Shown one piece after another: positions 6,997 through 13,477 of a stretch of DNA of 20,704 nt. A program made the translations under genes and the position numbers. Origin of the DNA: Dehalococcoidia bacterium (GTDB lineage Bacteria; Chloroflexota; Dehalococcoidia; Dehalococcoidales; RBG-16-60-22); assembly GCA_030613665.1 (NCBI GenBank), contig JAUWLN010000008.1:1-20704 (forward strand), in the 5' to 3' direction. The first letter of the stretch is position 1, and each line of letters starts with the position of its first letter. The notes under the pieces were generated by a model. The model searched no databases. It was not told where the DNA came from and was given only the letters and a program-made list of their open reading frames with translations.

Positions 6997-8079
6997 ATGA
7001 CCACAAGAATCGCGATTCTGGGAGCAGGGGCGATAGGCGGCACCACAGGCGCTTATCTGATAAAAGCGGGCCACGATGTCACCTTTATAGACCAGTGGGC
7101 AGCACACATAGATAAAATCCGCAGTGATGGCCTGAAAGTGAGCGACCTCGACGGCGAGTTCACTGTGCCGGCCAAGGCTCTTCACCTCAGCGATGTCAGC
7201 AGCGTTAAGGAACCGTTTGACATGGTCTTTCTGTCAGTCAAGTCCTATGACACGCGATGGTCTGCGTACCTCATCGAGCCATATCTCAAGCCCACTGGTT
7301 TCATCCTGCCGACGCAGAACGCTTTGAATGACGAGGTTGTGGCCAGCGTGGTCGGGTTCAGCCGCACCGTGGGCTGTGTGACCTTGCTCAGCGTTGGTGT
7401 TTATGAGCCGGGCCACATCAGCCGCCACGACCCTTTAGACAGGGAACACACTTTTACCGTTGGCGAACTTTCCGGCCTGATATCCAGTCGTGTTAAAGAA
7501 GTAGTGGCAGCACTTAACGCGGTGGGCCCGAGCGAGGCAACCACCAATATCTGGGGGGTGCGCTGGTCAAAGCTGGCGATTAACTGCATGGCCAATGCCC
7601 TGGCGGGCGTTATCGGCCCGGAAGCCGTCTCCCTGAATGAAGAGCAACAGGATGCGGCGAACCTGATAAAGGTCGTTATCGGCGGAGAGGTCGCCCGGGT
7701 TGGCGCTGGGTTAGGCGTGAACATCGAGCCCGTATGGGGACTTCCGACATCTGAGTTCGCCGAAGCGACAACCAAGGAAACCGTGCAGAAATTGAAGGAA
7801 AAGATTGCTGAAATCCTGAGCAAGCAATTCCTACCGGCTGAAGAGCTGCAAAAGAAAGTAGGCGCGCCGCAGCGCCCGTCACTACTGCAGGATATAATAA
7901 AGAAGAGGCGGACGGAAGTAGAGTTTCTCAATGGAGAGATCGTCAGAAAAGGCCAGATAGTGGGTGTGCCCACGCCCCTGAACCAGGCTCTTCTAGACCT
8001 TACCCTCAGCATAGAAAACGGCAAAGCCGAGCCTACCCCGTCTAATATCGAGGTGCTTAAAAAACATATCTCTCTGTAA
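6997..8079 (+). CDS. Ketopantoate reductase (PanE/ApbA) family 2-oxoacid reductase
   Basis: A 360-residue NADP(H)-dependent dehydrogenase of the PanE/ApbA family. The Rossmann motif is at the very N-terminus (ILGAGAIGGTTGAYL, about 7-21). The FLSVKSYDT segment (about 77-85), the PTQNALNDE segment (about 104-112) and WGVRWSKLAINCMANAL (about 186-202, with the family lysine and asparagine) are all present. Family enzymes reduce 2-dehydropantoate to pantoate, but many paralogues act on other 2-keto acids. At 360 residues it is longer than classic PanE (about 300), with extra C-terminal helical sequence. The company of a UxaA-type lyase 14 bases downstream argues for a catabolic role rather than pantothenate synthesis (inference). 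Start ATG 6997 is set by GAGGAGGT at 6983-6990; an ATG at 6993 is out of frame. Confidence 0.85.
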   Translation: MTTRIAILGAGAIGGTTGAYLIKAGHDVTFIDQWAAHIDKIRSDGLKVSDLDGEFTVPAKALHLSDVSSVKEPFDMVFLSVKSYDTRWSAYLIEPYLKPTGFILPTQNALNDEVVASVVGFSRTVGCVTLLSVGVYEPGHISRHDPLDREHTFTVGELSGLISSRVKEVVAALNAVGPSEATTNIWGVRWSKLAINCMANALAGVIGPEAVSLNEEQQDAANLIKVVIGGEVARVGAGLGVNIEPVWGLPTSEFAEATTKETVQKLKEKIAEILSKQFLPAEELQKKVGAPQRPSLLQDIIKKRRTEVEFLNGEIVRKGQIVGVPTPLNQALLDLTLSIENGKAEPTPSNIEVLKKHISL

Positions 8080-8093
8080 TTAGAGGTAAAGTT

Positions 8094-8402
8094 ATGAAGA
8101 AAGCGATTACAATGGATGCAAAAGACAATGTGGCCACGGTTATCAGCGCGACAACGGCTGGAGAGGAAGTGGAAATATTTTCCACGAAACAGGAGGTCGT
8201 ACAGCACATCAAGGCCAGAGATTCATTGCCTCTGGGACATAAAATCGCACTCACCGATATCAGCCAGGGTGATAGCATTAAAAAATACGGGGCTGTTATC
8301 GGCAAGGCTTCTAAAGACATCGCGGTTGGCGAGTATGTCCATATTCACAACGTTGAAAGCAATCGAATGCCTCTGACCGAGCATATGCTCAGCTATAAAT
8401 AG
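8094..8402 (+). CDS. UxaA-family lyase small subunit (SAF domain)
   Basis: A 102-residue SAF-domain protein corresponding to the N-terminal domain of altronate/galactarate dehydratases and to the small SuyA-type subunit of sulfolactate sulfo-lyase. Motifs include LGHKIALTDISQGDSIKKYG (about 48-67) and IGKASKDIAVGEYVHIHNVES (about 70-90), the usual SAF core with its VHIHN ending. In E. coli UxaA this domain is fused to the large domain; here it is a separate gene directly upstream of the large subunit, as in SuyAB-type and several altronate dehydratase systems. ATG 8094 follows AGAGGTAAAG, 14 bases after the PanE-like stop, so the genes are translationally close. It is expected to complete the active site of the large subunit. 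Substrate (sugar acid or sulfolactate-like) cannot be decided. Confidence 0.88.
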   Translation: MKKAITMDAKDNVATVISATTAGEEVEIFSTKQEVVQHIKARDSLPLGHKIALTDISQGDSIKKYGAVIGKASKDIAVGEYVHIHNVESNRMPLTEHMLSYK

Positions 8403-8428
8403 TGGCAGCCGAAATGGAGGCAAAACAA

Positions 8429-9601
8429 ATGAATTTTCAGGGATTTATGAGGCCGGATGGTCGTGCCGGGGTGCGCAACCGGGTTCTGGTGATAGCGACT
8501 TGTGACTGCGCCGAACCCGCCGCACAAATGATCGCCCGCGGCATAGATGGTGTGGTATCCGTTACCCAGCATCTGGGATGCATTGCCACAGATACCGCCA
8601 CCACTCTAACCGGAGCCGCCAAGAACCCCAATATCTACGCCGCGCTGCTCGTCTCCATGGGATGTGAAGGCATTGAAGCCGAGCCAATGATATCGGAGAT
8701 AAGCAAGACCGGCAAACCGGTGGAGCTCGTCCGAATTCAAGAGATTGGGAGCACGCGCGGGACAATCGCGCGGGGGCGCGAGATAGTACAGAAAATGGCC
8801 TCCGAGGCGCAAAAGCAACCGAGAAAGCCTTTCGAAATGAGCCGGCTTGCCGTCGGCGTAAAGTGCGGTGGCTCCGACACCACCAGCGGCATCGCTGCCA
8901 ACCCGTCAATAGGCGCCATGACAGATATGCTGGTTGACGCTGGCGCCTCGGTGGTAATGATTGAGCCTATAGAAGCGATAGGTGCCGAGGAATTTCTGGC
9001 CAGCCGGGCAGCGAATCAATCGGTTAAGAAACAGGTGCTGAAATGGATAAGCGATGAGGAGAAGCGCTGGACAGTTCCCGGCGCAAGCACCGATTTTATG
9101 TGCCGCGGCAATATTGACGGCGGACTTACCACCCTTGAAGAAAAGGCGCTCGGCGCGGTTCACAAGAGTGGCCATAGGCCGATACAGGGAGTCCTGAAAA
9201 ACAGAAAAGGCTGCCTGGAAACGGTGTCTCAGGGCGGAGGCTTCTACCTCCAGGAAGGCACCCATGAGGAAATACCGGCCATCACTTATATGGCGGCGGC
9301 CGGCGTGAACATCATCATTTTTGCCACCGGGCGCGGAGGCGTTTTCGGACATGCCATCAGCCCCATCATCCGCGTTACCGGGAACCCGGAAACATGGGCC
9401 AAGATGAAGGAAGATATGGATATAAATGCCAGCACCATCATGGAAGGAAAGGAATCGATCGAGGGCGTGGGCAAACGCATATTTGACGAAGTGCTGGCGG
9501 TTGCCTCTGGTAAGTTGACCATCAGCGAGCAACTGGGACTCGATAATTTCGCCGTATGGAGATACGACTCCAGGCTGGAGGCACTCTTGGGGTTACTATA
9601 G
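8429..9601 (+). CDS. UxaA-family lyase large subunit (altronate dehydratase / SuyB-like)
   Basis: A 390-residue large domain of the UxaA family, which eliminates water (altronate, galactarate) or sulfite (sulfolactate) from hydroxy-acids using a metal ion. It opens with FQGFMRPDGRAGVRNRVLV, the usual start of this domain. Other family stretches are GCEGIEAEP, VGVKCGGSDTTSGIAANPS (about 144-162, conserved Cys) and FATGRGGVFGHAISP (about 294-308). The frame opens at GTG 8402, overlapping the small-subunit stop, but ATG 8429 is preferred because GGAGG lies at 8416-8420, 8 bases before it. With the SAF gene it forms a two-subunit enzyme. The pair follows a PanE-like reductase and precedes 6-phosphofructokinase after a 164-base gap. 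Family is certain; the actual substrate is open. Confidence 0.9.
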   Translation: MNFQGFMRPDGRAGVRNRVLVIATCDCAEPAAQMIARGIDGVVSVTQHLGCIATDTATTLTGAAKNPNIYAALLVSMGCEGIEAEPMISEISKTGKPVELVRIQEIGSTRGTIARGREIVQKMASEAQKQPRKPFEMSRLAVGVKCGGSDTTSGIAANPSIGAMTDMLVDAGASVVMIEPIEAIGAEEFLASRAANQSVKKQVLKWISDEEKRWTVPGASTDFMCRGNIDGGLTTLEEKALGAVHKSGHRPIQGVLKNRKGCLETVSQGGGFYLQEGTHEEIPAITYMAAAGVNIIIFATGRGGVFGHAISPIIRVTGNPETWAKMKEDMDINASTIMEGKESIEGVGKRIFDEVLAVASGKLTISEQLGLDNFAVWRYDSRLEALLGLL

Positions 9602-9765
9602 GAAATCACCAGGAAACTTCCACAGACGCCGCCAGTCCCTCATTACCAGCGAGAGGTTTATCTAATTTCCGGCCTGGATAGTCCCGTCAACCCGTTGCAA
9701 AACGCTGGCCTTTTGCCTAAACTTAAATAACCTGCATTCGACTTTACCAGTGTCAAGGAGGAGAA

Positions 9766-10740
9766 ATGAAGCGGATTGGCGTTTTAACCAGCGGCGGCGA
9801 TGCCCCCGGCATGAATGCCGCCATCCGTGCCGTGGTACGTACCGGGCTCAGCCAGGGCTGGGAGGTCATGGGCATTCGAAACGGGTATTCCGGCCTGTGT
9901 AACAATAACATGGCCGCAATGGGTGCCCGTGACGTGAGCGGCATCATCCAGCATGGCGGGACTGCTCTCGGCAGTGCCCGCTGCCACGAGTTCTTGACCG
10001 AAGAAGGCAGACGCAAAGCGCTGCATAACCTCGAAGAACGGGCGGTTGAGGCGCTCGTCATCATTGGCGGCAATGGCTCACAGACCGGTGCCCATGCTTT
10101 GTCCCAGATGGGTTTCCCGGTAGTCGGCGTGGCCTCAACCATAGACAACGACCTCTATGGTTCGGAAATCACTATCGGTGTTGACACTGCCCTTGATGTG
10201 GCGCTGGTGGCAATAGACCAGCTCAAGGTAACCGCCTCATCGCACCACCGCGCTTTCATCGTGGAGGTGATGGGCCGTGATTGCGGCTATTTGGCCCTGG
10301 TGACGGGCATCACCGGCGGCGCGGAATACATTGTCATCCCTGAATTCGAAATTGACGCCGAAGATGTGGTCAACGCGATACGCCTGGCCTATGAGCGGGG
10401 AAAGGCCCACGCCCTCATTATCGTAGCCGAGGGTGCCAGGTACAACGCCCGCGGCCTGGAAAACTATTTCGCCAAACACCATGCAGACACAGGGTTTGAC
10501 CTGAGAATTACCACCCTGGGCCATGTACAGCGGGGAGGCACTCCCGGCGCCTTTGACCGGCTGCTGGCGACCCGTCTTGGTGCCGCCGCCACGGAATATA
10601 TCGCCCAGGGAAAGTTCGGCGTGCTGGCTGGCCTGACCAGGGGACAGATTACGCCAACCCCACTGGCGGAGGTGGTGACCGGTGAAAAACCACTGGACCT
10701 CAATCTGCTGCGGTTGTCCGAGGTGCTGAACACCCAATGA
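9766..10740 (+). CDS. pfkA: 6-phosphofructokinase (PfkA family)
   Basis: A 324-residue phosphofructokinase, the usual length for bacterial PfkA, making fructose 1,6-bisphosphate in glycolysis. Motifs: LTSGGDAPGMNA (7-18, nucleotide glycine Gly11), GGNGS at 101-105, STIDND at 124-129 with catalytic Asp127, VEVMGRDCG, and LGHVQRGGTPGAFDR with the His and Arg of the substrate site. The numbering matches E. coli PfkA exactly in the first half. Gly104, which marks ATP users, is kept, but the Mg-binding Asp103 is Asn and Gly124 is Ser; PPi-dependent enzymes have Asp104 and Lys124, so this is neither the textbook ATP type nor the PPi type. ATG 9766 is preceded by AAGGAGGAGAA. The 164-base upstream gap suggests its own promoter. 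Confidence 0.92.
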   Translation: MKRIGVLTSGGDAPGMNAAIRAVVRTGLSQGWEVMGIRNGYSGLCNNNMAAMGARDVSGIIQHGGTALGSARCHEFLTEEGRRKALHNLEERAVEALVIIGGNGSQTGAHALSQMGFPVVGVASTIDNDLYGSEITIGVDTALDVALVAIDQLKVTASSHHRAFIVEVMGRDCGYLALVTGITGGAEYIVIPEFEIDAEDVVNAIRLAYERGKAHALIIVAEGARYNARGLENYFAKHHADTGFDLRITTLGHVQRGGTPGAFDRLLATRLGAAATEYIAQGKFGVLAGLTRGQITPTPLAEVVTGEKPLDLNLLRLSEVLNTQ

Positions 10741-10770
10741 TATGTTTCCAGTCAAATGAAAGGATAAATA

Positions 10771-10842
10771 ATGGAAGAACAACAGGGACAGCTCATTCCC
10801 TGTGACAAATGCCTCAAAGTATGTCCTGCGGGGACAGTTTGA
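10771..10842 (+). CDS. Possible 23-aa cysteine-rich mini-ORF (CxxCxxxCP)
   Basis: Thirty bases after the pfkA stop, AAAGGATAAATA precedes ATG 10771 and a frame of 23 codons ending TGA at 10840-10842. The product has a short acidic/Gln-rich start and then CDKCLKVCPAGTV, a CX2CX3CP pattern reminiscent of half a ferredoxin or zinc-knuckle site. It could be a genuine microprotein translated with pfkA, or the remaining start of a broken Fe-S gene. A 7-bp hairpin lies inside it (10782-10803). No homologue is recognised and coding status is unproven. Confidence 0.35.
   Translation: MEEQQGQLIPCDKCLKVCPAGTV
10782..10803 (+). other. Hairpin within the post-pfkA mini-ORF
   Basis: ACAGGGA (10782-10788), an 8-base loop and TCCCTGT (10797-10803) form a perfect 7-bp inverted repeat. 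No T-tract follows directly; a T-rich stretch appears about 45 bases later (10852-10862) after a weak GCGG/CCGC stem. It may act in mRNA folding or as part of a bidirectional end region between convergent genes. Confidence 0.4.
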
Positions 10843-10899
10843 CCGCCTCTTTATATTTTTACTTAATAGAGCCGACGCGTTCTATCGACCAGTTACCTG

Positions 10900-11526
10900 T
10901 TAAATTACCTTGTATACCCATATCTGATGAAAGACATCAGGTTCACCTTTGGGCAGCACCTGCTTCTTTTCACTCGCCTCAACTAACTTCCATTTGCCGT
11001 TATTTTCCAGTCCAGTCATTTTTTCCTTGAAACCGCTATCCTCATAAACATCAGGGCGCAGGGAAAACACGATGTAGCCGCCCGGTCTGGTAACCCTGAC
11101 TAACTCGTCAAGGGAGCTGGCCGGCGCATGTCCCACCGTCAGCACCCCGATGCTTATCGTGGAGTCAAAGGAATCAGTTGGGAAGTCCAGCGTCTCGCCC
11201 ATCACCATCTGGTGAAATTCACGGTACGCGTTTTTCTTGTGGGCTTCTTCAAGCATACCTGTGGAGAGGTCCATCGCCACTATATCACGATAACCCTTCT
11301 TCGCCAGGACAACGCCCACCAGCCCGGTCCCGGCCCCGGCATCCAGTACCCTCGCATCTTTAGGCACATATTTGGCAAAAAACTCGGCGGCGACCTCCGG
11401 CCCCTGCCATTTATAATCACGCTCAAGGTCAGCATCATAATCCTGCGCCCACTGGTCGTACCGCTCCTCCAGCTCTTCATTACCGCGTGATGAATAAATC
11501 CACTGCACTTTGTTTTCCTGCTCCAT
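10900..11526 (-). CDS. Class I SAM-dependent methyltransferase (METTL27/WBSCR27-like)
   Basis: A 208-residue class I methyltransferase. Motif I is VLDAGAGTGLVG (about 61-72), the acidic end of strand 2 is MDLSTGMLEEA (about 85-95), and the post-motif VTRPGGYIVFSLRP (about 143-156) is typical of the Methyltransf_11/25 group. The N-terminal YDQWAQDYDADL segment is characteristic of METTL27 (Williams-Beuren) relatives. Start ATG 11526 has AAGGGGGAA 7 bases upstream; the TTG at 11529 is not favoured. It is a soluble protein with unknown acceptor. It follows the lipoprotein gene on the same strand after a 140-base gap, so it may be the distal gene of the mutase operon or separately expressed. It converges with pfkA. 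Confidence 0.87.
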   Translation of the reverse strand: MEQENKVQWIYSSRGNEELEERYDQWAQDYDADLERDYKWQGPEVAAEFFAKYVPKDARVLDAGAGTGLVGVVLAKKGYRDIVAMDLSTGMLEEAHKKNAYREFHQMVMGETLDFPTDSFDSTISIGVLTVGHAPASSLDELVRVTRPGGYIVFSLRPDVYEDSGFKEKMTGLENNGKWKLVEASEKKQVLPKGEPDVFHQIWVYKVI

Positions 11527-11574
11527 CAATTCCCCCTTAAGCTAAAAAATCCTAGACATATTACACGATTATCT

Positions 11575-11601
11575 CCCATATGGAAAACGCGAGGATATGG
11601 G
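11575..11601 (-). other. Inverted repeat between lipoprotein and methyltransferase genes
   Basis: CCCATAT (11575-11581) and ATATGGG (11595-11601) pair perfectly over 7 bp around a 13-base loop. No T-tract follows on the minus strand, so it is not a classical terminator. It could be a regulator site or mRNA hairpin ahead of the methyltransferase gene. Confidence 0.3.
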
Positions 11602-11666
11602 TTTATCGCTGTATTACGGGGAATAAATGGCACACGGCGGGATAAGCAGTGGAAATCATAGAGTTT

Positions 11667-12608
11667 CTATAGATTACGGAACAAATAATCGATAACGCGG
11701 GCTTCTACACTCTTCACCTGCTCCAGAGTACCAAATTCCATTTTTTGTTCCGGCATGGCCAGGAATATCGGGATTGTCCTGCCGAGGTCGAAATCGGCTG
11801 CCTGAAAAACCTCATGCATCAGGGGCAGGTGTCGCAGGTAGGTCATCTGGAAGGCAATAAAAGCGTTGTTCAACTGGTCGGGTCTACCTCCCCAGATACG
11901 GTGAAGCTCATTGCCCATAGCTTCCAGCAACCGGGCTTTCTTTGTCAACGTATCCAGTTCGGTAAGCTTTCCCTCCTGATACTGCGCATAGAGGGTTTCG
12001 AGCTTGGCATAATATTCAACGTAAACCTCGCTTTCCCGGAGCCTGTTATCAAAGTGTTTTACCAGAGTCTGATATACCTGTGAATCCTGACCGAACCTGT
12101 CTTTGGCAAAAAGCACGGCGGAGGCATAGCCGATTATCTCCGCCGACGGCTCCTCCAGCCCGCGAGGCAGGTCGATCTGCTCATGCCAGTCCTCGTGAAA
12201 GATTACCTGAATGAAGCGGTAGAGGGGCGCCTGCAGCAAAGATTCGGTCACCGGGGTGCCTTCTCCGGCCACAGACGGAATGGAATAAAAGTAGGCATCG
12301 TACTTTTGAAAATCGAGATAGACGCTGTCCCGGGTTCCAATCGCCGATATCAGCGCCGGGTCATCGAGTGAGTATGGCAATTGCATGCTAGGCGTGTAGA
12401 ATAAATAGTGGTACGCTTCCATCTCCGGGCTATACGTCTTGAAGTTTTCCGTCTCAGCAAAGCCGAGTTCTCTTTCAAAAGCCTTTATCTCTGTTATCAA
12501 CTGACGTCTCTGCTTCTCGCCAACGGGTGTTTCCGGCTGACAGGAAGAAACAACGGCGGCAGATACCAGGAACAGGGCAATTAAAAAGGGCGGTACTCTT
12601 CTTCTCAT
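11667..12608 (-). CDS. Lipoprotein with HExxH, predicted-aminopeptidase (PF10023-like) family
   Basis: A 313-residue predicted lipoprotein. Basic MRRR, a hydrophobic stretch and the lipobox VSSC give a signal-peptidase-II cleavage at Cys23, so the mature protein is membrane-anchored outside the cytoplasm. The zinc metallopeptidase motif HEDWH is at 138-142, followed by GLEEPSAEIIGYASA (about 150-164), which matches the FNESFA-like glutamate segment after HExxH in the predicted-aminopeptidase family. The C-terminal half (about 180-250) is helical, with LRESEVYVEYYAKLETLYAQY. The substrate is probably a peptide, but activity is not established. The ATG at 12608 has only a weak ribosome binding site, 38 bases after the epimerase stop, so translation may depend on upstream genes. 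Its presence in a mutase operon is unexplained. Confidence 0.72.
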   Translation of the reverse strand: MRRRVPPFLIALFLVSAAVVSSCQPETPVGEKQRRQLITEIKAFERELGFAETENFKTYSPEMEAYHYLFYTPSMQLPYSLDDPALISAIGTRDSVYLDFQKYDAYFYSIPSVAGEGTPVTESLLQAPLYRFIQVIFHEDWHEQIDLPRGLEEPSAEIIGYASAVLFAKDRFGQDSQVYQTLVKHFDNRLRESEVYVEYYAKLETLYAQYQEGKLTELDTLTKKARLLEAMGNELHRIWGGRPDQLNNAFIAFQMTYLRHLPLMHEVFQAADFDLGRTIPIFLAMPEQKMEFGTLEQVKSVEARVIDYLFRNL

Positions 12609-12646
12609 CTCGATTACGGTACAGTGCCAGGGCTTGTCACGGTCAA

Positions 12647-13045
12647 TCAGCCTTGCACCAGCTCCAGCAGCACTCTGCCGGTACCTCTGGGGTGCAGGAA
12701 GGCGATACTCGTATCCTCAACGCCTTTCCTGGGTTTTTCATCGATTAAGGGGATGCCATTCTGCGACATTTGACGCAGAGCCTCCTCGATATCAGCCACT
12801 TCCAGCGCCAGATGGTGCATCCCCTCACCAAATTTGGCAATATACTTGGCAATCGGACCTTCGGGGTCAGTCGATTCGAGCAGCTCGATTCTGCTCTCGC
12901 CCACCGGCAGAATGGCGGTCCTGGTCTGCTGTTCTTCGACGACTGCAATTTCTTTGACATCCAGTCCCAGCACCTCGGTATAGAGCTTCAGGGCCTGGTC
13001 AATGCTGCTAACGGCAATACCAATATGGTTAATCTTCTTTATCAT
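12647..13045 (-). CDS. mce: Methylmalonyl-CoA epimerase
   Basis: A 132-residue vicinal-oxygen-chelate (glyoxalase fold) protein of epimerase length. It interconverts (S)- and (R)-methylmalonyl-CoA, linking propionyl-CoA or succinyl-CoA flow through the B12 mutase. Metal-ligand positions are visible: His7 in NHIGIAV, Glu57 in IELLES, His77 in MHHLALEV and Glu128 in LLELV. The FLHPRGTGRVLLEL ending is diagnostic for Mce. The frame opens at 13090, but ATG 13045 is preferred, with GGAGAGGGG upstream and the protein starting right at the first beta strand. Its start overlaps the end of the B12-subunit gene by 17 bases, implying translational coupling. The identification is strengthened by the adjacent mutase genes. 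Confidence 0.95.
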   Translation of the reverse strand: MIKKINHIGIAVSSIDQALKLYTEVLGLDVKEIAVVEEQQTRTAILPVGESRIELLESTDPEGPIAKYIAKFGEGMHHLALEVADIEEALRQMSQNGIPLIDEKPRKGVEDTSIAFLHPRGTGRVLLELVQG

Positions 13046-13448
13046 CGCTTCCCCTCTCCAGTTTAGCCTTGATAAAGCTGATGATTTCATTAATCGGTGT
13101 TCCCGGACCGAAGGTCCCCGTAATACCAGCCGCTTTCAACGCTTCGATATCTTTCTTCGGAATGATGCCACCCCCGATAAATATAATTTCCTTATCGCTT
13201 CTCTCTTTGAAACTATCCACTGTTTTGGAGAAGAGCGCCAGATGACCGCCGGAAAGGCAGCTCAGACCGATAACGTCAACATCTTCCTGTATTGCCGCCC
13301 CCGCAATCTGTTCCGGAGTCAAACGCAATCCCAGGTAGATGACTTCCATGCCCGCATCTCTCAACCCTTGCGCCACCGCAATGGCGCCGCGGTCATGTCC
13401 GTCAAGGCCCGGCTTGGCCATCAGTACCCGTATTTTTTTTCTTGCCAT
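13029..13448 (-). CDS. Methylmalonyl-CoA mutase, cobalamin-binding subunit
   Basis: A 139-residue B12-binding domain protein, equal to the C-terminal domain of fused mutases. It opens RKKIRVLMAKPGLDGHDRG, with the DxHxxG cobalamin motif at Asp16-His18-Gly21; His18 would be the lower axial ligand. LSCLSGGHL (about 63-71) and FIGGGIIP (about 88-95) are the usual SxL and GG motifs. ATG 13448 is favoured over ATG 13478 because GGGGAG sits 8 bases upstream and the domain begins there. It lies 29 bases after the large-subunit gene and overlaps the epimerase. With the large subunit it forms adenosylcobalamin-dependent mutase. A separate B12 subunit is common in archaea, Chloroflexota and some anaerobes. 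Confidence 0.95.
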   Translation of the reverse strand: MARKKIRVLMAKPGLDGHDRGAIAVAQGLRDAGMEVIYLGLRLTPEQIAGAAIQEDVDVIGLSCLSGGHLALFSKTVDSFKERSDKEIIFIGGGIIPKKDIEALKAAGITGTFGPGTPINEIISFIKAKLERGSDDKED

Positions 13449-13477
13449 ATTATACTCCCCATGTGTTATAGTGCGCA

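Noticed and set aside
7401..8207. 268-codon minus-strand ORF opposite the PanE-like gene
   Set aside because: Ser/Arg-rich antisense frame without domains, lying over well-supported genes.
8906..9532. 208-codon minus-strand ORF opposite the UxaA large subunit
   Set aside because: Antisense shadow; no motif and no ribosome binding site.
9693..9716. GCAAAA/TTTTGC hairpin before pfkA as a terminator of the UxaA operon
   Set aside because: Only 6 bp and AT-rich with no T-tract; too weak to call.
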